From a virus, in the IMG/VR virus record IMGVR_UViG_3300046463_000247, positions 34,046 to 98,045 of that record: DNA of 64,000 nt; one strand, given 5' to 3'. The first letter of the stretch is position 1; each line of letters begins with the position of its first letter. The translations under genes and the position numbers were made by a program. The notes below the pieces were generated by a model, which was not told the DNA's origin, did no database searches, and saw only the letters and a list, made by a program, of their open reading frames with translations. Shown here one piece after another: positions 35,630-43,141 of this stretch.

Positions 35630-37570
35630 CTTCGAAACGACAACACTTTCACTCAGAAACGACAGCCCGTTAGGATTGAGCGTGCCGGGCGCGGCCATCA
35701 GGGACAGTCCGTCCTCTTTCTTCTTCCAGGCCATCACCTTCTGCACTGCCGCGCTGTCCTCGCCGGACCACATCAGCACGTTCGACGCGAGCACCAGTTG
35801 CTCCAAGGTCTCGGCCACGCTCAGGCGCGGCAGCTTGGTCTGGCACGTGGTGATGATGCACACGCGGTCCGGGTTCAGCGACACCGACTCCAGCAGGTGT
35901 ACGAGGGCCTGTTCGCGATCCGTCTCGACCGGCGCACCGAACGGCTGAAGGAAAGCGGCCTCGGCCTCTTCGAGCTTCAGCGTCGTGTCGATGTACAGGC
36001 AGGCGGTGGCGTCGTACATGCCCTTCACGAGCTTCGCGAGGCGGTTCTGCGGCCACGTCAGCTTGTCGGCAAGGCGCAGATAGCCCACCGTACCCGAGCC
36101 CGTCTCGTGGCTGATCGGCACCGCGTTCAGCGACTCGAACATCAGGCGGCGGAACTCAGCCAGCGTCGCGTCCTGCGAGCCCGGCACGACCGGCACTTCG
36201 GTCTTCCACACGCGCCCCGTCGCGCCGTCGATGCTCACGCTGCTGCCCTCGGGGAACTGGTTGATCGACACCGACAGGCCCACCACACACGGCTTGTTCA
36301 TCGAACGCGCCACTACTGCGGCGTGCGAGGTCGAGCCGCCCGTCATGGTCAGAATCCCGCGTGCCGCGTTCATTCCGGCGATGTCATCCGGGGTCGTTTC
36401 GCTGGTTACCAGGATACACGGCTTTTTGCAATCAATTGCAGCCTGTGCCGACCGCACGACTACGCCGGTCACGATGCCCGAACACGCGGCGATGCCGGTA
36501 AAGTCCGGTTTCGTGGTGAAAGACGGGTCGATCACGTCGAGCTTAGCGCGGTCGTAGTCGCTGGCCTTCACGCGCTCGAACATCTGCGGCAGCGTCAGCA
36601 TTGCCTCCTTGTGCATGTCCAGCGCGATCTTCACCGCAGCCTTCGCGCTGCGCTTGGCGTTGCGGGTTTGCAGGATGTACAGCTTGCCGTCCTCGACCGT
36701 GAATTCCACGTCCTGCACGTCACCCTTCAGCGATTCCAGCCGCAGCACGGTCTCGATCAGTTCATCGTAGACCGGGTGATTCCAGTCCTTCATCGCGGCG
36801 AGCTTCAGCGGCGTCTTGATGCCTGCCACCACGTCCTCACCCTGCGCATTCGGCAGAAACTCGCCGGTCACGACGTTCTCGCCGGAATCAGGGTTGCGGG
36901 TGAACAGTACGCCGGTTGCCGACTGGTCGTTGAGGTTGCCGAACACCATCGCCTGGATCACCACGGCGGTGCCCCAGTCGTCGGGGATATTGTTCATCTT
37001 GCGGTAGAAAACCGCGCGTTCGTTGTTCCAGGAGTTGAACACCGCCTCAATCGCCTCGGCGATCTGCTGGTCGGTGTCGGGGAACGCGGTGCCGGTCATG
37101 TACGAGTAGATCGACCGGTATTCGTCCGGCGTCGTGCAGTCCTCGAACTCGTGGCGGTCGATGCCCTTGACCACGTTGCCGAACATTTCGATCAGGCGGC
37201 ATTCGCTGTCGGTCACGCAGTGTGCGCCGAGCTTGCTGATCCAGACGTTGCGCGTCGCGCCGTCGATGCCGACGTTCAGCACCGTGTCCATCATGCCGGG
37301 CATCGAGACGCGGGCACCGGAGCGCACCGACACGAGCGGCATGTGGCCCATGTACTGCTTGAAAAATGCGCGGATGTCCGGCAGCGCCTTCTGGATTGCG
37401 GCGCGCACGTACTCGGGGTTCTTCATGTATTCGACGCACACTGTCGTCGGGATGATCAGCGCGGGCGGGACAGTGATGCCGTTCTGCTGCATCCACCACA
37501 GGCCGAAGCCCTTGCCACCCAGGCGCTCGGCGTTGAATTCGCCCTTGGAATAAACGGAAAAGAGTTCCAT
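35615..37570 (-). CDS. Pyruvate phosphate dikinase-like phosphotransferase lacking the pyruvate/PEP barrel
   Basis: 651 residues from MELFSVYSKG. PPDK features: ERLGGKGFGL (~16), nucleotide-binding LVSVRSGARVSMPGMMDT (~79-96), GVLFTRNPDSGENVVTGEF (~220-238) and EFTVEDGKLYILQTRN (~289-303). The swivelling phosphohistidine domain has GILTMTGGSTSHAAVVAR, with the catalytic His near 416. Bacterial PPDK continues for ~350-400 residues as a TIM barrel; here only ~180 unrelated residues follow. It can be expected to bind ATP and phosphorylate its own His, but the acceptor must differ. Promoter TTGACA-16-TATTCT. Confidence 0.85.
   Translation of the reverse strand: MELFSVYSKGEFNAERLGGKGFGLWWMQQNGITVPPALIIPTTVCVEYMKNPEYVRAAIQKALPDIRAFFKQYMGHMPLVSVRSGARVSMPGMMDTVLNVGIDGATRNVWISKLGAHCVTDSECRLIEMFGNVVKGIDRHEFEDCTTPDEYRSIYSYMTGTAFPDTDQQIAEAIEAVFNSWNNERAVFYRKMNNIPDDWGTAVVIQAMVFGNLNDQSATGVLFTRNPDSGENVVTGEFLPNAQGEDVVAGIKTPLKLAAMKDWNHPVYDELIETVLRLESLKGDVQDVEFTVEDGKLYILQTRNAKRSAKAAVKIALDMHKEAMLTLPQMFERVKASDYDRAKLDVIDPSFTTKPDFTGIAACSGIVTGVVVRSAQAAIDCKKPCILVTSETTPDDIAGMNAARGILTMTGGSTSHAAVVARSMNKPCVVGLSVSINQFPEGSSVSIDGATGRVWKTEVPVVPGSQDATLAEFRRLMFESLNAVPISHETGSGTVGYLRLADKLTWPQNRLAKLVKGMYDATACLYIDTTLKLEEAEAAFLQPFGAPVETDREQALVHLLESVSLNPDRVCIITTCQTKLPRLSVAETLEQLVLASNVLMWSGEDSAAVQKVMAWKKKEDGLSLMAAPGTLNPNGLSFLSESVVVSKLLHD
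36426..36440 (-). repeat. Dispersed palindrome, CA centre
   Basis: Inside the PPDK-like gene, encoding AIDCK before the phosphohistidine domain. Confidence 0.9.
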
Positions 37571-37607
37571 CTGGCTATTCACTCCTTGAATTGGCCGTTG
37601 AGTCATC

Positions 37608-37635
37608 AGAATAACACACCGGCCCGGATTGTCAA
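37608..37635 (-). promoter_or_regulatory. Promoter for PPDK-like gene
   Basis: TTGACA, 16 bp, TATTCT, followed by a CAAGGAGTGAA ribosome block. Confidence 0.7.
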
Positions 37636-37661
37636 ACAGTATTTCAGGCCGGTGCCGGTCG

Positions 37662-37949
37662 TCAGTACGGGGGCTGTAGCTGTTCGGGCGTCAGGTCTTC
37701 GTGGCCGGATGCGGGCTCGAACTCGGGCTTTACCGCGTCGGTCAGCTTCTTCCAGTAGGGCGTCCAGTTGCCGACCCGTCCGGTCCGCGAGTTGTCCCAG
37801 TCGCCACCGGGATTCTGCACTGGCTTGCCCTTGGCGGTCTGCACGCCGATGTACTGCCACACCTCTCCCAGCGGGCTCAGGCCGTACACCACGTCCTCGC
37901 CGTTGTCGTTGGTGGATGCGGTGATCTGCGAAAAACGGATGCCTGCCAT
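37662..37949 (-). CDS. Small unknown protein
   Basis: 95 residues, GAGGGC before the ATG, 3 nt after the ligase stop. N-terminal beta pattern (FSQITASTNDNGEDVVYGLSP, EVWQYIGV), reminiscent of small phage proteins that show YxLxxxGxVWxY; C-terminal half disordered. Co-expressed with DNA ligase. Function not recognised. Confidence 0.65.
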   Translation of the reverse strand: MAGIRFSQITASTNDNGEDVVYGLSPLGEVWQYIGVQTAKGKPVQNPGGDWDNSRTGRVGNWTPYWKKLTDAVKPEFEPASGHEDLTPEQLQPPY

Positions 37950-37952
37950 GCT

Positions 37953-38870
37953 TTAGCCCTCACTCATATCAAAACGTTCACGGAACATCTGGTGCGTCGG
38001 GAAACGCGGCTTGTCTTTCACGCCGACCGGGAAGTGGCGGAACTTGCTGATGCGGCCCAGCAGCTTCTGCGGGTTCTGGAACAGGTCGGTTGCCTCGGCC
38101 ACCGTCATGCGGCCCGGGCTGATCGTCACGACCTGATCCTTGAAGATGCCCGTCAGCACGCGGCCCGTCAGCGAACCAATCTGGCCGTTGGGCACCTGGT
38201 TGGCCTTGTGGCTGCTGCGCTCGGTGTGGCCCAGTTCGTTGGTCTTCGCCTCGTTCAGGTTCTTGCGGCCTTCCTCGAACCCGATGATCTCGGCCTCGTC
38301 GTCCGCGAAGGTCTTGATCCGCAGCACCTCGCACTTGGTCAGCGTCGAGCGGCCATGCTTGTAGAACGAATCCGGGCGACGCACGATGCTGCCCTCGTAG
38401 CCCACCTCCAGGTGCACCTTGTCCTGCTCTAGCACCTGTTCGAGGTTTTCCACGATGCCAAAGGGCATCGGCACCAATGCGAGGTCCCCCAGCCCGTTTA
38501 GACGGTTCAGCAGCGCTTCATACCGCGCCTCATAGCACAGGCCCATCGTCGCGGCGGTCAGGTAGTCGAACACGTACCATGTCAGCACGGGTGAACCCTC
38601 CTGCGTGCTCAGCGCGCTCGTCGTCGCACGGCACAGGTCTGTCGCCTGCGGGTTCGCACCGACGATCATTTCACCGTCCAGGCCGTGGTAGTCCGCCCCG
38701 CCGAAGCGCTTCTGCACGTACAGGTTGCCGGGCTTCTTCAGCGAGCGGCCCACCGCCACGCCGTCACGGTTGAGCGTGCGCACGCCGTCGATCTTGGGCT
38801 GCTGCCATGCGGGAAACTGGAGTTTTTCGAGCACCGCGTCTTCGGCGAGCATAGGCTTGAAGCTGGTCAT
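37953..38870 (-). CDS. ATP-dependent DNA ligase
   Basis: 305 residues from MTSFKPML, AAGGACC upstream. Nucleotidyltransferase motifs: I, QPKIDGVRTL (Lys ~26 is the adenylated residue); III, YHGLDGEM; IIIa, WYVFDYL; IV, GYEGSIVRRP; V, CEVLRIKTF. The OB domain follows (GSLTGRVLTGIF). It is the short phage type and seals nicks during replication. It is encoded upstream of the polymerase operon and just before a small gene of unknown role. Confidence 0.92.
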   Translation of the reverse strand: MTSFKPMLAEDAVLEKLQFPAWQQPKIDGVRTLNRDGVAVGRSLKKPGNLYVQKRFGGADYHGLDGEMIVGANPQATDLCRATTSALSTQEGSPVLTWYVFDYLTAATMGLCYEARYEALLNRLNGLGDLALVPMPFGIVENLEQVLEQDKVHLEVGYEGSIVRRPDSFYKHGRSTLTKCEVLRIKTFADDEAEIIGFEEGRKNLNEAKTNELGHTERSSHKANQVPNGQIGSLTGRVLTGIFKDQVVTISPGRMTVAEATDLFQNPQKLLGRISKFRHFPVGVKDKPRFPTHQMFRERFDMSEG

Positions 38871-38898
38871 GCTGAGGTCCTTTCTGGTTGGTATCGGG

Positions 38899-39228
38899 TC
38901 AGGCGTTTGCAATCAATTGCAGCCCGCACTCGGGCGCGTCGAGCCGCCGTGCGTTGTGCTGGTAGCAGTCGTAGGTCCAGCCGGTCAGCCAGCCCCGGCC
39001 CACCGTCAGCCGGTATTCGCGGGCCACCGCGACGTAAGGCGGGTCGTTCTCATAGTCGTGGCTCGGCACCGCCACCGGGCGCTCCAGGCCGTGCGCGATC
39101 AGCACCTCGTCGTCGGCGCGCATGGTGCGCAGCAGCCCCAGTGCGACACACACGTGCAGCTTGATCCGGTAGAAGCGGGAAACGGCCTGCTGGTGCCCTT
39201 GCGTGAGCAGCATCTTTTCGATTGTCAT
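38899..39228 (-). CDS. Unknown 109-residue protein upstream of ligase
   Basis: 109 residues from MTIEKMLLTQ. Contains VAVAREYRLTVGRGWLTGW and a helical N-terminus. Ends LQLIANA, encoded by a palindrome copy that forms the last codons before the stop. No recognised family. Confidence 0.6.
   Translation of the reverse strand: MTIEKMLLTQGHQQAVSRFYRIKLHVCVALGLLRTMRADDEVLIAHGLERPVAVPSHDYENDPPYVAVAREYRLTVGRGWLTGWTYDCYQHNARRLDAPECGLQLIANA
38907..38921 (-). repeat. Dispersed palindrome, CA centre
   Basis: Last codons of the 109-residue gene upstream of ligase. Confidence 0.9.
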
Positions 39229-39242
39229 GGTTGGTCCCTCGA

Positions 39243-39509
39243 TTATCGGTAAAACGACGACCGGACTGCGCGATGGTCGCCCTGCCACTTCTGGCGTACG
39301 GGTGAAATGATGCGGGTGCCGACGATGATGAAGCCGTTGCGCCGCGCCGTGTCCACGATGTCGGCGAGCATCCAGCCCTGCCGCTGCATGGCCTCGGTCA
39401 GCAGCCGGTTGCGCTCGCGCTCGGTGAGCCCGCGCCGGTTATGCGGGGCGTCGCGGTCGGCGAGCAGCAGGTCCAGTTCATCCATGAAGCGTTGCTGTAC
39501 GGAACTCAT
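39243..39509 (-). CDS. Small helical unknown protein
   Basis: 88 residues, GGGAGACCGAC before the ATG. Charged helical pattern with RRGLTERERNRLLTEAMQRQG and a beta end (NGFIIVGTRIISP). Lies between the 140- and 109-residue genes with short gaps. Function unknown. Confidence 0.6.
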   Translation of the reverse strand: MSSVQQRFMDELDLLLADRDAPHNRRGLTERERNRLLTEAMQRQGWMLADIVDTARRNGFIIVGTRIISPVRQKWQGDHRAVRSSFYR

Positions 39510-39552
39510 GTCGGTCTCCCGAAAGAGGCCCGGGCGGTGCCGGGCAGCGGGC

Positions 39553-39975
39553 TCAGGCGAGGGCTTTCTTCAGCGCTTCGGCGCGGTCAGCCTGGTAGAC
39601 CCAGAACACGTCCATGCCGCCGACCGTGATCCAGATTTTCTTGCCATCGACGCGCTCGCCGACTTCGCCGGTCACGTTCAGGGTGTCGATGTAGCGCTTG
39701 GCGCGGGTGACCCAGCCGCCTGCATCCACCGCGTGCTTGCGGCCTGCCTGCGGCGCGGGGGGCGTCAGGTCCAGCACCGTGACGAAGACCTTCTTGCCCT
39801 CGCCCTTCACGCGGGACGTGATGTGGAACTTCGCACCGGCTTCCAGCGCGCCGATCTCTTCGAGCGCGACGGAGAAGCGTTGCTTGCGGATCACCGGTTT
39901 CACCAGAGCCTTGAGGTCTTCGAGGCTGGCAACCGTGTGCAGTTCGTTGGCGATGGTAACTTGGAAGGCTTTCAT
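39553..39975 (-). CDS. Unknown 140-residue protein
   Basis: 140 residues from MKAFQVTIAN, with CAAGGAGTGACGAAC upstream and a TTGACT-16-TAGAAT promoter; the 34 codons preceding in the longer frame cover the promoter and are rejected. Alternating beta and helix (ALEEIGALEAGAKFHITSR, KKIWITVGGMDVFWVYQ). It is the first gene of the operon leading to DNA ligase. No recognised family. Confidence 0.65.
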   Translation of the reverse strand: MKAFQVTIANELHTVASLEDLKALVKPVIRKQRFSVALEEIGALEAGAKFHITSRVKGEGKKVFVTVLDLTPPAPQAGRKHAVDAGGWVTRAKRYIDTLNVTGEVGERVDGKKIWITVGGMDVFWVYQADRAEALKKALA

Positions 39976-40036
39976 GTTCGTCACTCCTTGACGGGTTAGA
40001 AGGCGGTGTTTGTGTTCAGCAATCACCGTAAGAATG

Positions 40037-40064
40037 ATTCTACCCCAACCCTGCGGATAGTCAA
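40037..40064 (-). promoter_or_regulatory. Promoter for 140-residue gene and ligase operon
   Basis: TTGACT, 16 bp, TAGAAT, with a perfect palindrome 7 bp upstream of the -35. Confidence 0.75.
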
Positions 40065-40071
40065 ACACTCT

Positions 40072-40087
40072 TTGCAATTGATTGCAA
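40072..40087 (+). repeat. Dispersed palindrome, full 16-mer
   Basis: Immediately upstream of a -35 box. Confidence 0.95.
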
Positions 40088-40112
40088 ACTCTTTTGTAAC
40101 AGCGGCGGATGT

Positions 40113-40136
40113 GAAAACGGGGACCGAAGCCCCCGT
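40113..40136 (-). terminator. Terminator after 115-residue gene
   Basis: ACGGGG and CCCCGT arms with an inner CTTCGG-type loop, then TTTTC on the minus strand. Confidence 0.75.
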
Positions 40137-40164
40137 CTGTCCTGCTTCTGCCTGTGGGTCGGTG

Positions 40165-40512
40165 TCAGTGCACCGGCCTCGTCTGTGTCGCGGTGGTCCC
40201 CGGGATCACGTTTTCACCCGGGTACGGGACGGGCAAATCGTCCTGTATCGGGTGCCCTGCTACAGCGGACAACTGAAACGACCGCTGCCGTGCCCCGCTG
40301 TACTGCAACGGGGTCATTTCTGCCATCACCACCAGCATCGTCATGCACCAGTTCTGGAGCGCGTCCAGGTCGTCCTCGCTGACCGCGCCATCGCGGATCG
40401 CATTGAAGGTGCGGTTGATGTTGGGGCGGTATTCCTGCTCGACCGCATTCGCGAAGTCGAAGTTCTTGATCTTCAGCAGCTTCTCACGCACGTCCACGGG
40501 CTTACGCGCCAT
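40165..40512 (-). CDS. Unknown 115-residue protein
   Basis: 115 residues from MARKPVDVREKL, GGAGAAGATC upstream. Helical N-terminal two thirds (LLKIKNFDFANAVEQEYRP, DDLDALQNWCMTMLVVMAE), Pro/Thr-rich tail. Overlaps the DUF1653-like gene by 11 nt. A terminator follows, closing the operon. Confidence 0.65.
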   Translation of the reverse strand: MARKPVDVREKLLKIKNFDFANAVEQEYRPNINRTFNAIRDGAVSEDDLDALQNWCMTMLVVMAEMTPLQYSGARQRSFQLSAVAGHPIQDDLPVPYPGENVIPGTTATQTRPVH

Positions 40513-40774
40513 GATCTTCTCCGACCGTCGCGGGCGACACGACCTCCAGTTCATAGCGGCGCACCTTCGCGCCACCCTCGACATCGACCCAGCCGTAGAA
40601 CTCGGCGTTCGGGCGCGTGTAGATCGTCGGGGGCCACACGCCATCGAGCGGCACGTACAGCACCACGTCCGCGCCGTCTTCCTCGCGTTTCGCGTGACCG
40701 ATGATCTCGTAGGTGGTGCCCTTATAGTGCCGGGCGCGGAGGGACGGGTGATTCGTGGAATTGATCAGCAGCAT
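40502..40774 (-). CDS. DUF1653-like protein
   Basis: 90 residues from MLLINSTNH; an ATG nine codons earlier is possible and neither has a ribosome site, so coupling to the preceding gene is likely. RARHYKGTTYEIIGHAKREED, VVLYVPLDG and TRPNAEFYGWV match the DUF1653 pattern (YxGxxYxVxxxAxxxE ... VxYxxL ... WxRPxxxFxxxV). These small beta proteins recur in phages; biochemical role unknown. Confidence 0.7.
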   Translation of the reverse strand: MLLINSTNHPSLRARHYKGTTYEIIGHAKREEDGADVVLYVPLDGVWPPTIYTRPNAEFYGWVDVEGGAKVRRYELEVVSPATVGEDHGA

Positions 40775-41204
40775 AGTCAGCGCGCAATTGTTCGACCGCA
40801 TGGATGCAGTCGTGGATTATCTCTACGCGAGCCACTGGAGTTTCGGCGCACACATAGCGGACCAGTCCGTCGAAGAACGTCCGTGCAGCCTCAACGGGTT
40901 CGGCGTCGCGGTAGGCCCAGAGGCTTTCCAGTACGACTTCCAGCGCCGAACCCGTGAGGGTCACGAACGGCACAAGTCCGATGTTCGAAGTTTCATCGGT
41001 CATGTACCAGACCGCCTTGCCCAGGTCCTTGTAGGCGGTGCCCTTCTCGTCGCGTCGGGTGACGTACTTGAAGGCATCGGCCATGTTCGACCCAAGCATG
41101 CGCTTGACTACAATGCACTCTACCCCAGACGGGTGACGGTTATAGTGCGCGGCGTGATTGATCCCTTCCGGGTCGATCATCATTCCTGTGGTGCTGTGGT
41201 CCAT
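40722..41204 (-). CDS. DUF3310-like protein
   Basis: 160 residues from MDHSTTGMMI. INHAAHYNRHPSGVECIVV, NMADAFKYVTRRDEKG and KDLGKAVWYM match the DUF3310 pattern (YxxxGxEcIdv ... fNAxKYvxRxxxKgg..eDLxKAxwYl), common in phages. The C-terminal half is helical. Possibly nucleotide-related, by its co-occurrence with nucleotide-metabolism genes in other phages; uncertain. Confidence 0.8.
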   Translation of the reverse strand: MDHSTTGMMIDPEGINHAAHYNRHPSGVECIVVKRMLGSNMADAFKYVTRRDEKGTAYKDLGKAVWYMTDETSNIGLVPFVTLTGSALEVVLESLWAYRDAEPVEAARTFFDGLVRYVCAETPVARVEIIHDCIHAVEQLRADYAADQFHESPVPPRPAL

Positions 41205-41248
41205 ACTCTGCACTCGTTTGCACAACCGTCGTCCGTCCATAGCCTGCT

Positions 41249-41611
41249 TCAGACTCCCGGCAACCTGGAAGCCATCACGTCGCGGCAAGCCAGCGCTACG
41301 TGTCGGTGCCCTGCATGCGTGCTACCCGTGAAGGTGCGCGCTCTCTTTGATTCGGTGATTCCTTCCGGCAGCGCTGCGCGGGCGACATCCTTCGCCACGG
41401 TCAGGTCGTGCGCCTTCAGGTCATAGACATGGATGGGCGGTTTCGGTTGAAATGGTTTTCCGCCCAATCTCGCAGCGACGGCACGCGTCACATTGAAACC
41501 GCCCATCCTTGCCCACGCCCGCCTTACGTTCCCTGCACCCGCAGCCGGGGTCTGCGCTGTGGAACACGCAGTAATTACCGGATTTGTGTGGGGCACCAGA
41601 CGGACTCGCAT
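41249..41611 (-). CDS. Uncertain 120-residue protein
   Basis: ATG lies 10 nt after AAAGG and downstream of a TTGCGG-16-TATAAT promoter. C-terminal half (PPIHVYDLKAHDLTVAKDVA) looks coding. The alternative frame 41421-41621, from TTG, gives a Cys-rich protein (CVFHSADPGCGCRERK, FQCDACRRCE), also plausible but its start is badly spaced from the ribosome site. Both cannot be excluded. Confidence 0.45.
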   Translation of the reverse strand: MRVRLVPHTNPVITACSTAQTPAAGAGNVRRAWARMGGFNVTRAVAARLGGKPFQPKPPIHVYDLKAHDLTVAKDVARAALPEGITESKRARTFTGSTHAGHRHVALACRDVMASRLPGV

Positions 41612-41640
41612 TTATTTCCAACCTTTCTAATCTGACGGCG

Positions 41641-41668
41641 ATTATACAAGTCGCTAACGTTTCCGCAA
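41641..41668 (-). promoter_or_regulatory. Candidate promoter
   Basis: TTGCGG, 16 bp, TATAAT; reads into the uncertain 120-residue gene. Confidence 0.55.
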
Positions 41669-41792
41669 CAGATTTCGTAACATCTTATGCAACGGATTTG
41701 CTTGACGGCAGACGCTTAATTGTTGTAGTCAGGCCGACTATCGCGCCAGTTGTAACGGTGCCGATGCGGCTCGCATATTACGCAGACGAATT

Positions 41793-41808
41793 TTGCAATT
41801 GATTGCAA
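41793..41808 (+). repeat. Dispersed palindrome, full 16-mer
   Basis: Intergenic, after the 60-residue gene. Confidence 0.95.
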
Positions 41809-41812
41809 AGAT

Positions 41813-41995
41813 TCATAGCCAGTATGTGTATTTTCCGGGCTGCGAGTTCCACGAATGGATCAACCGGTGTGCGGACAGCAGCGGCATACCCCACTCGTCA
41901 AAGCGGTGGCCCGCTGCCTTGAAGTCCGCCTGCGTGAAGGGCACCACGACCGTCTCCAGTGTGGCATTGTCGCGTCGCTTGTAGACTGAAATCAT
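41813..41995 (-). CDS. Small 60-residue protein
   Basis: 60 residues, GGGGAATACG before the ATG, directly after a TTGTTA-17-TATTCT promoter. MISVYKRRDNATLETVVVP then a helical part with W residues. A palindrome lies just after its stop. Function unknown. Confidence 0.6.
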   Translation of the reverse strand: MISVYKRRDNATLETVVVPFTQADFKAAGHRFDEWGMPLLSAHRLIHSWNSQPGKYTYWL

Positions 41996-42016
41996 CGTAT
42001 TCCCCGGTTCAACCGC

Positions 42017-42045
42017 AGAATACGGCGAGCCGGGGCACCTAACAA
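42017..42045 (-). promoter_or_regulatory. TTGTTA-type promoter with flanking CCCCGG repeat
   Basis: TTGTTA, 17 bp, TATTCT, before the 60-residue gene. CCCCGG and CCGGGG flank the -10 as an inverted repeat, a possible operator. Confidence 0.5.
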
Positions 42046-42046
42046 G

Positions 42047-42790
42047 TCACTCCACGTCGATCACGTCGTCCAGCGTGCCTTCCTTCTTGCCGCCCTTGAA
42101 GGTCAGCACCGGCATCTTGCCCTGGAGCGCGTTCAGTCCGACCTGCTGTACCGCGTGCGTCGCGTACGCGTTGATCTCGACCTTGGCGTGCTGCACGACC
42201 GTCTCCATGTACTCGCCGAACTGCTGCGCGACGAATTCGACGTTCGGCTTGACGTTGCGCGACGCGGTGGCGACCTTATCCAGCAGTTCCTTCTTCGCCT
42301 TGACCGACAGGTTCAGCCCTTCAATCGCCTCGCGCAGTTCGGCCAGCGCTTCCATCGAGCGCTCCATCCGCTCGGTCGCCTCGCCACCAAACTGCTCGGT
42401 GCGGCTCTTCGGGTCCGGCAGGCGCGGCGTGTGCTCGCCCTTGACGTGACACAGCGTGCACGGCACGCCGAAGCCGATGTTGAAGCTCGACACGAAGGTC
42501 GCCCACTGCGCCTCCGACATATCGACCTCGATCAGTTCGTTGCCGCCGTGATACCAGTCGTTTGCGAGTTCACGGGTCAGGCTGGAGCGGCGCACGGTGA
42601 GCCGGATAAACTGGTTGTGCTGGAAGTCGCTGCCGTACAGAATCTTTCCGCCGCTCACGCGAGACACGCCGATCATCGCGTAGGCCGGGTGGTGGTACGT
42701 CTTGCCCCCTTTCTTTCCGGCCAGCCCCTCGTCCGTCTCGGTCGGCTCTACCACCTGGCTCCAGATGGGTTTCTCTTTGTCGCTGCTCAT
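42047..42790 (-). CDS. Unknown 247-residue protein with helical C-terminus
   Basis: 247 residues from MSSDKEKPIW, AAGGACC upstream, after a TTGACA-16-TATACT promoter. N-terminal half is a folded domain (HPAYAMIGVSRVSGGKILYGS, IRLTVRRSSLTRE, FGVPCTLCHVKGEH); the C-terminal half is coiled coil (MERSMEALAELREAIEGLNL). The CTLCH motif could bind metal. Stop lies at the next promoter. No recognised family. Confidence 0.65.
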   Translation of the reverse strand: MSSDKEKPIWSQVVEPTETDEGLAGKKGGKTYHHPAYAMIGVSRVSGGKILYGSDFQHNQFIRLTVRRSSLTRELANDWYHGGNELIEVDMSEAQWATFVSSFNIGFGVPCTLCHVKGEHTPRLPDPKSRTEQFGGEATERMERSMEALAELREAIEGLNLSVKAKKELLDKVATASRNVKPNVEFVAQQFGEYMETVVQHAKVEINAYATHAVQQVGLNALQGKMPVLTFKGGKKEGTLDDVIDVE

Positions 42791-42822
42791 GTTCCGGTCC
42801 TTGCTTGGGGATGTACCTGCAC

Positions 42823-42850
42823 AGTATAACCCAGTCATACGGATTGTCAA
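42823..42850 (-). promoter_or_regulatory. Promoter for 247-residue gene
   Basis: TTGACA, 16 bp, TATACT, immediately after a strong terminator. Confidence 0.75.
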
Positions 42851-42860
42851 ACACGCGGGC

Positions 42861-42898
42861 AAAAAAAGACCCGAACCACTTCGAATATGGCTCGGGTC
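42861..42898 (-). terminator. Strong terminator without an obvious upstream gene
   Basis: 11-bp arms (GACCCGAGCCA and TGGTTCGGGTC, one mismatch) and seven T on the minus strand. Confidence 0.85.
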
Positions 42899-43055
42899 GA
42901 AAGTCCGGTTGAGGGGTAAATGACAACCGGGGACCACCGGATGCCGCCGCGCGACCATTGTGCGCTTGCAGCAAATTCTGTTCAGTTCAGGGGACGGGTA
43001 CTCCGCATCGGCGATGTCGCCGGAATCAGACCGCACTCCTTGCAGGCCCTGTATG
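42861..43055 (-). ncRNA. Candidate small RNA of about 195 nt
   Basis: A 16-bp-spacer promoter at 43.06-43.09 kb and a strong terminator bracket a stretch with no convincing reading frame; only short frames and one open frame running through the terminator exist. The whole interval 42,791-43,141 is the only gene-free stretch above 300 bases: it holds this unit, the next promoter and nothing else I can name. A Shine-Dalgarno-like block near its 5' end suggests it may instead be a decayed gene. Confidence 0.4.
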
Positions 43056-43061
43056 GGCTAC

Positions 43062-43089
43062 AGTGTAACACAAGCGACCGGGTTGTAAA
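43062..43089 (-). promoter_or_regulatory. Promoter with no clear gene behind it
   Basis: TTTACA, 16 bp, TACACT, followed by a GCAAGGAGTGCGG ribosome block but no convincing reading frame before the terminator ~165 bp further on. Confidence 0.55.
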
Positions 43090-43141
43090 CACGAGGCGTC
43101 CGCCAATCGCCAGCGGGTGTGCGCCAGACCGCATATTGGCC

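Noticed and set aside
41421-41621. Cys-rich frame from TTG overlapping the 120-residue gene
   Set aside because: Its start touches the ribosome-like sequence with no spacing; kept only as an alternative in the feature text.
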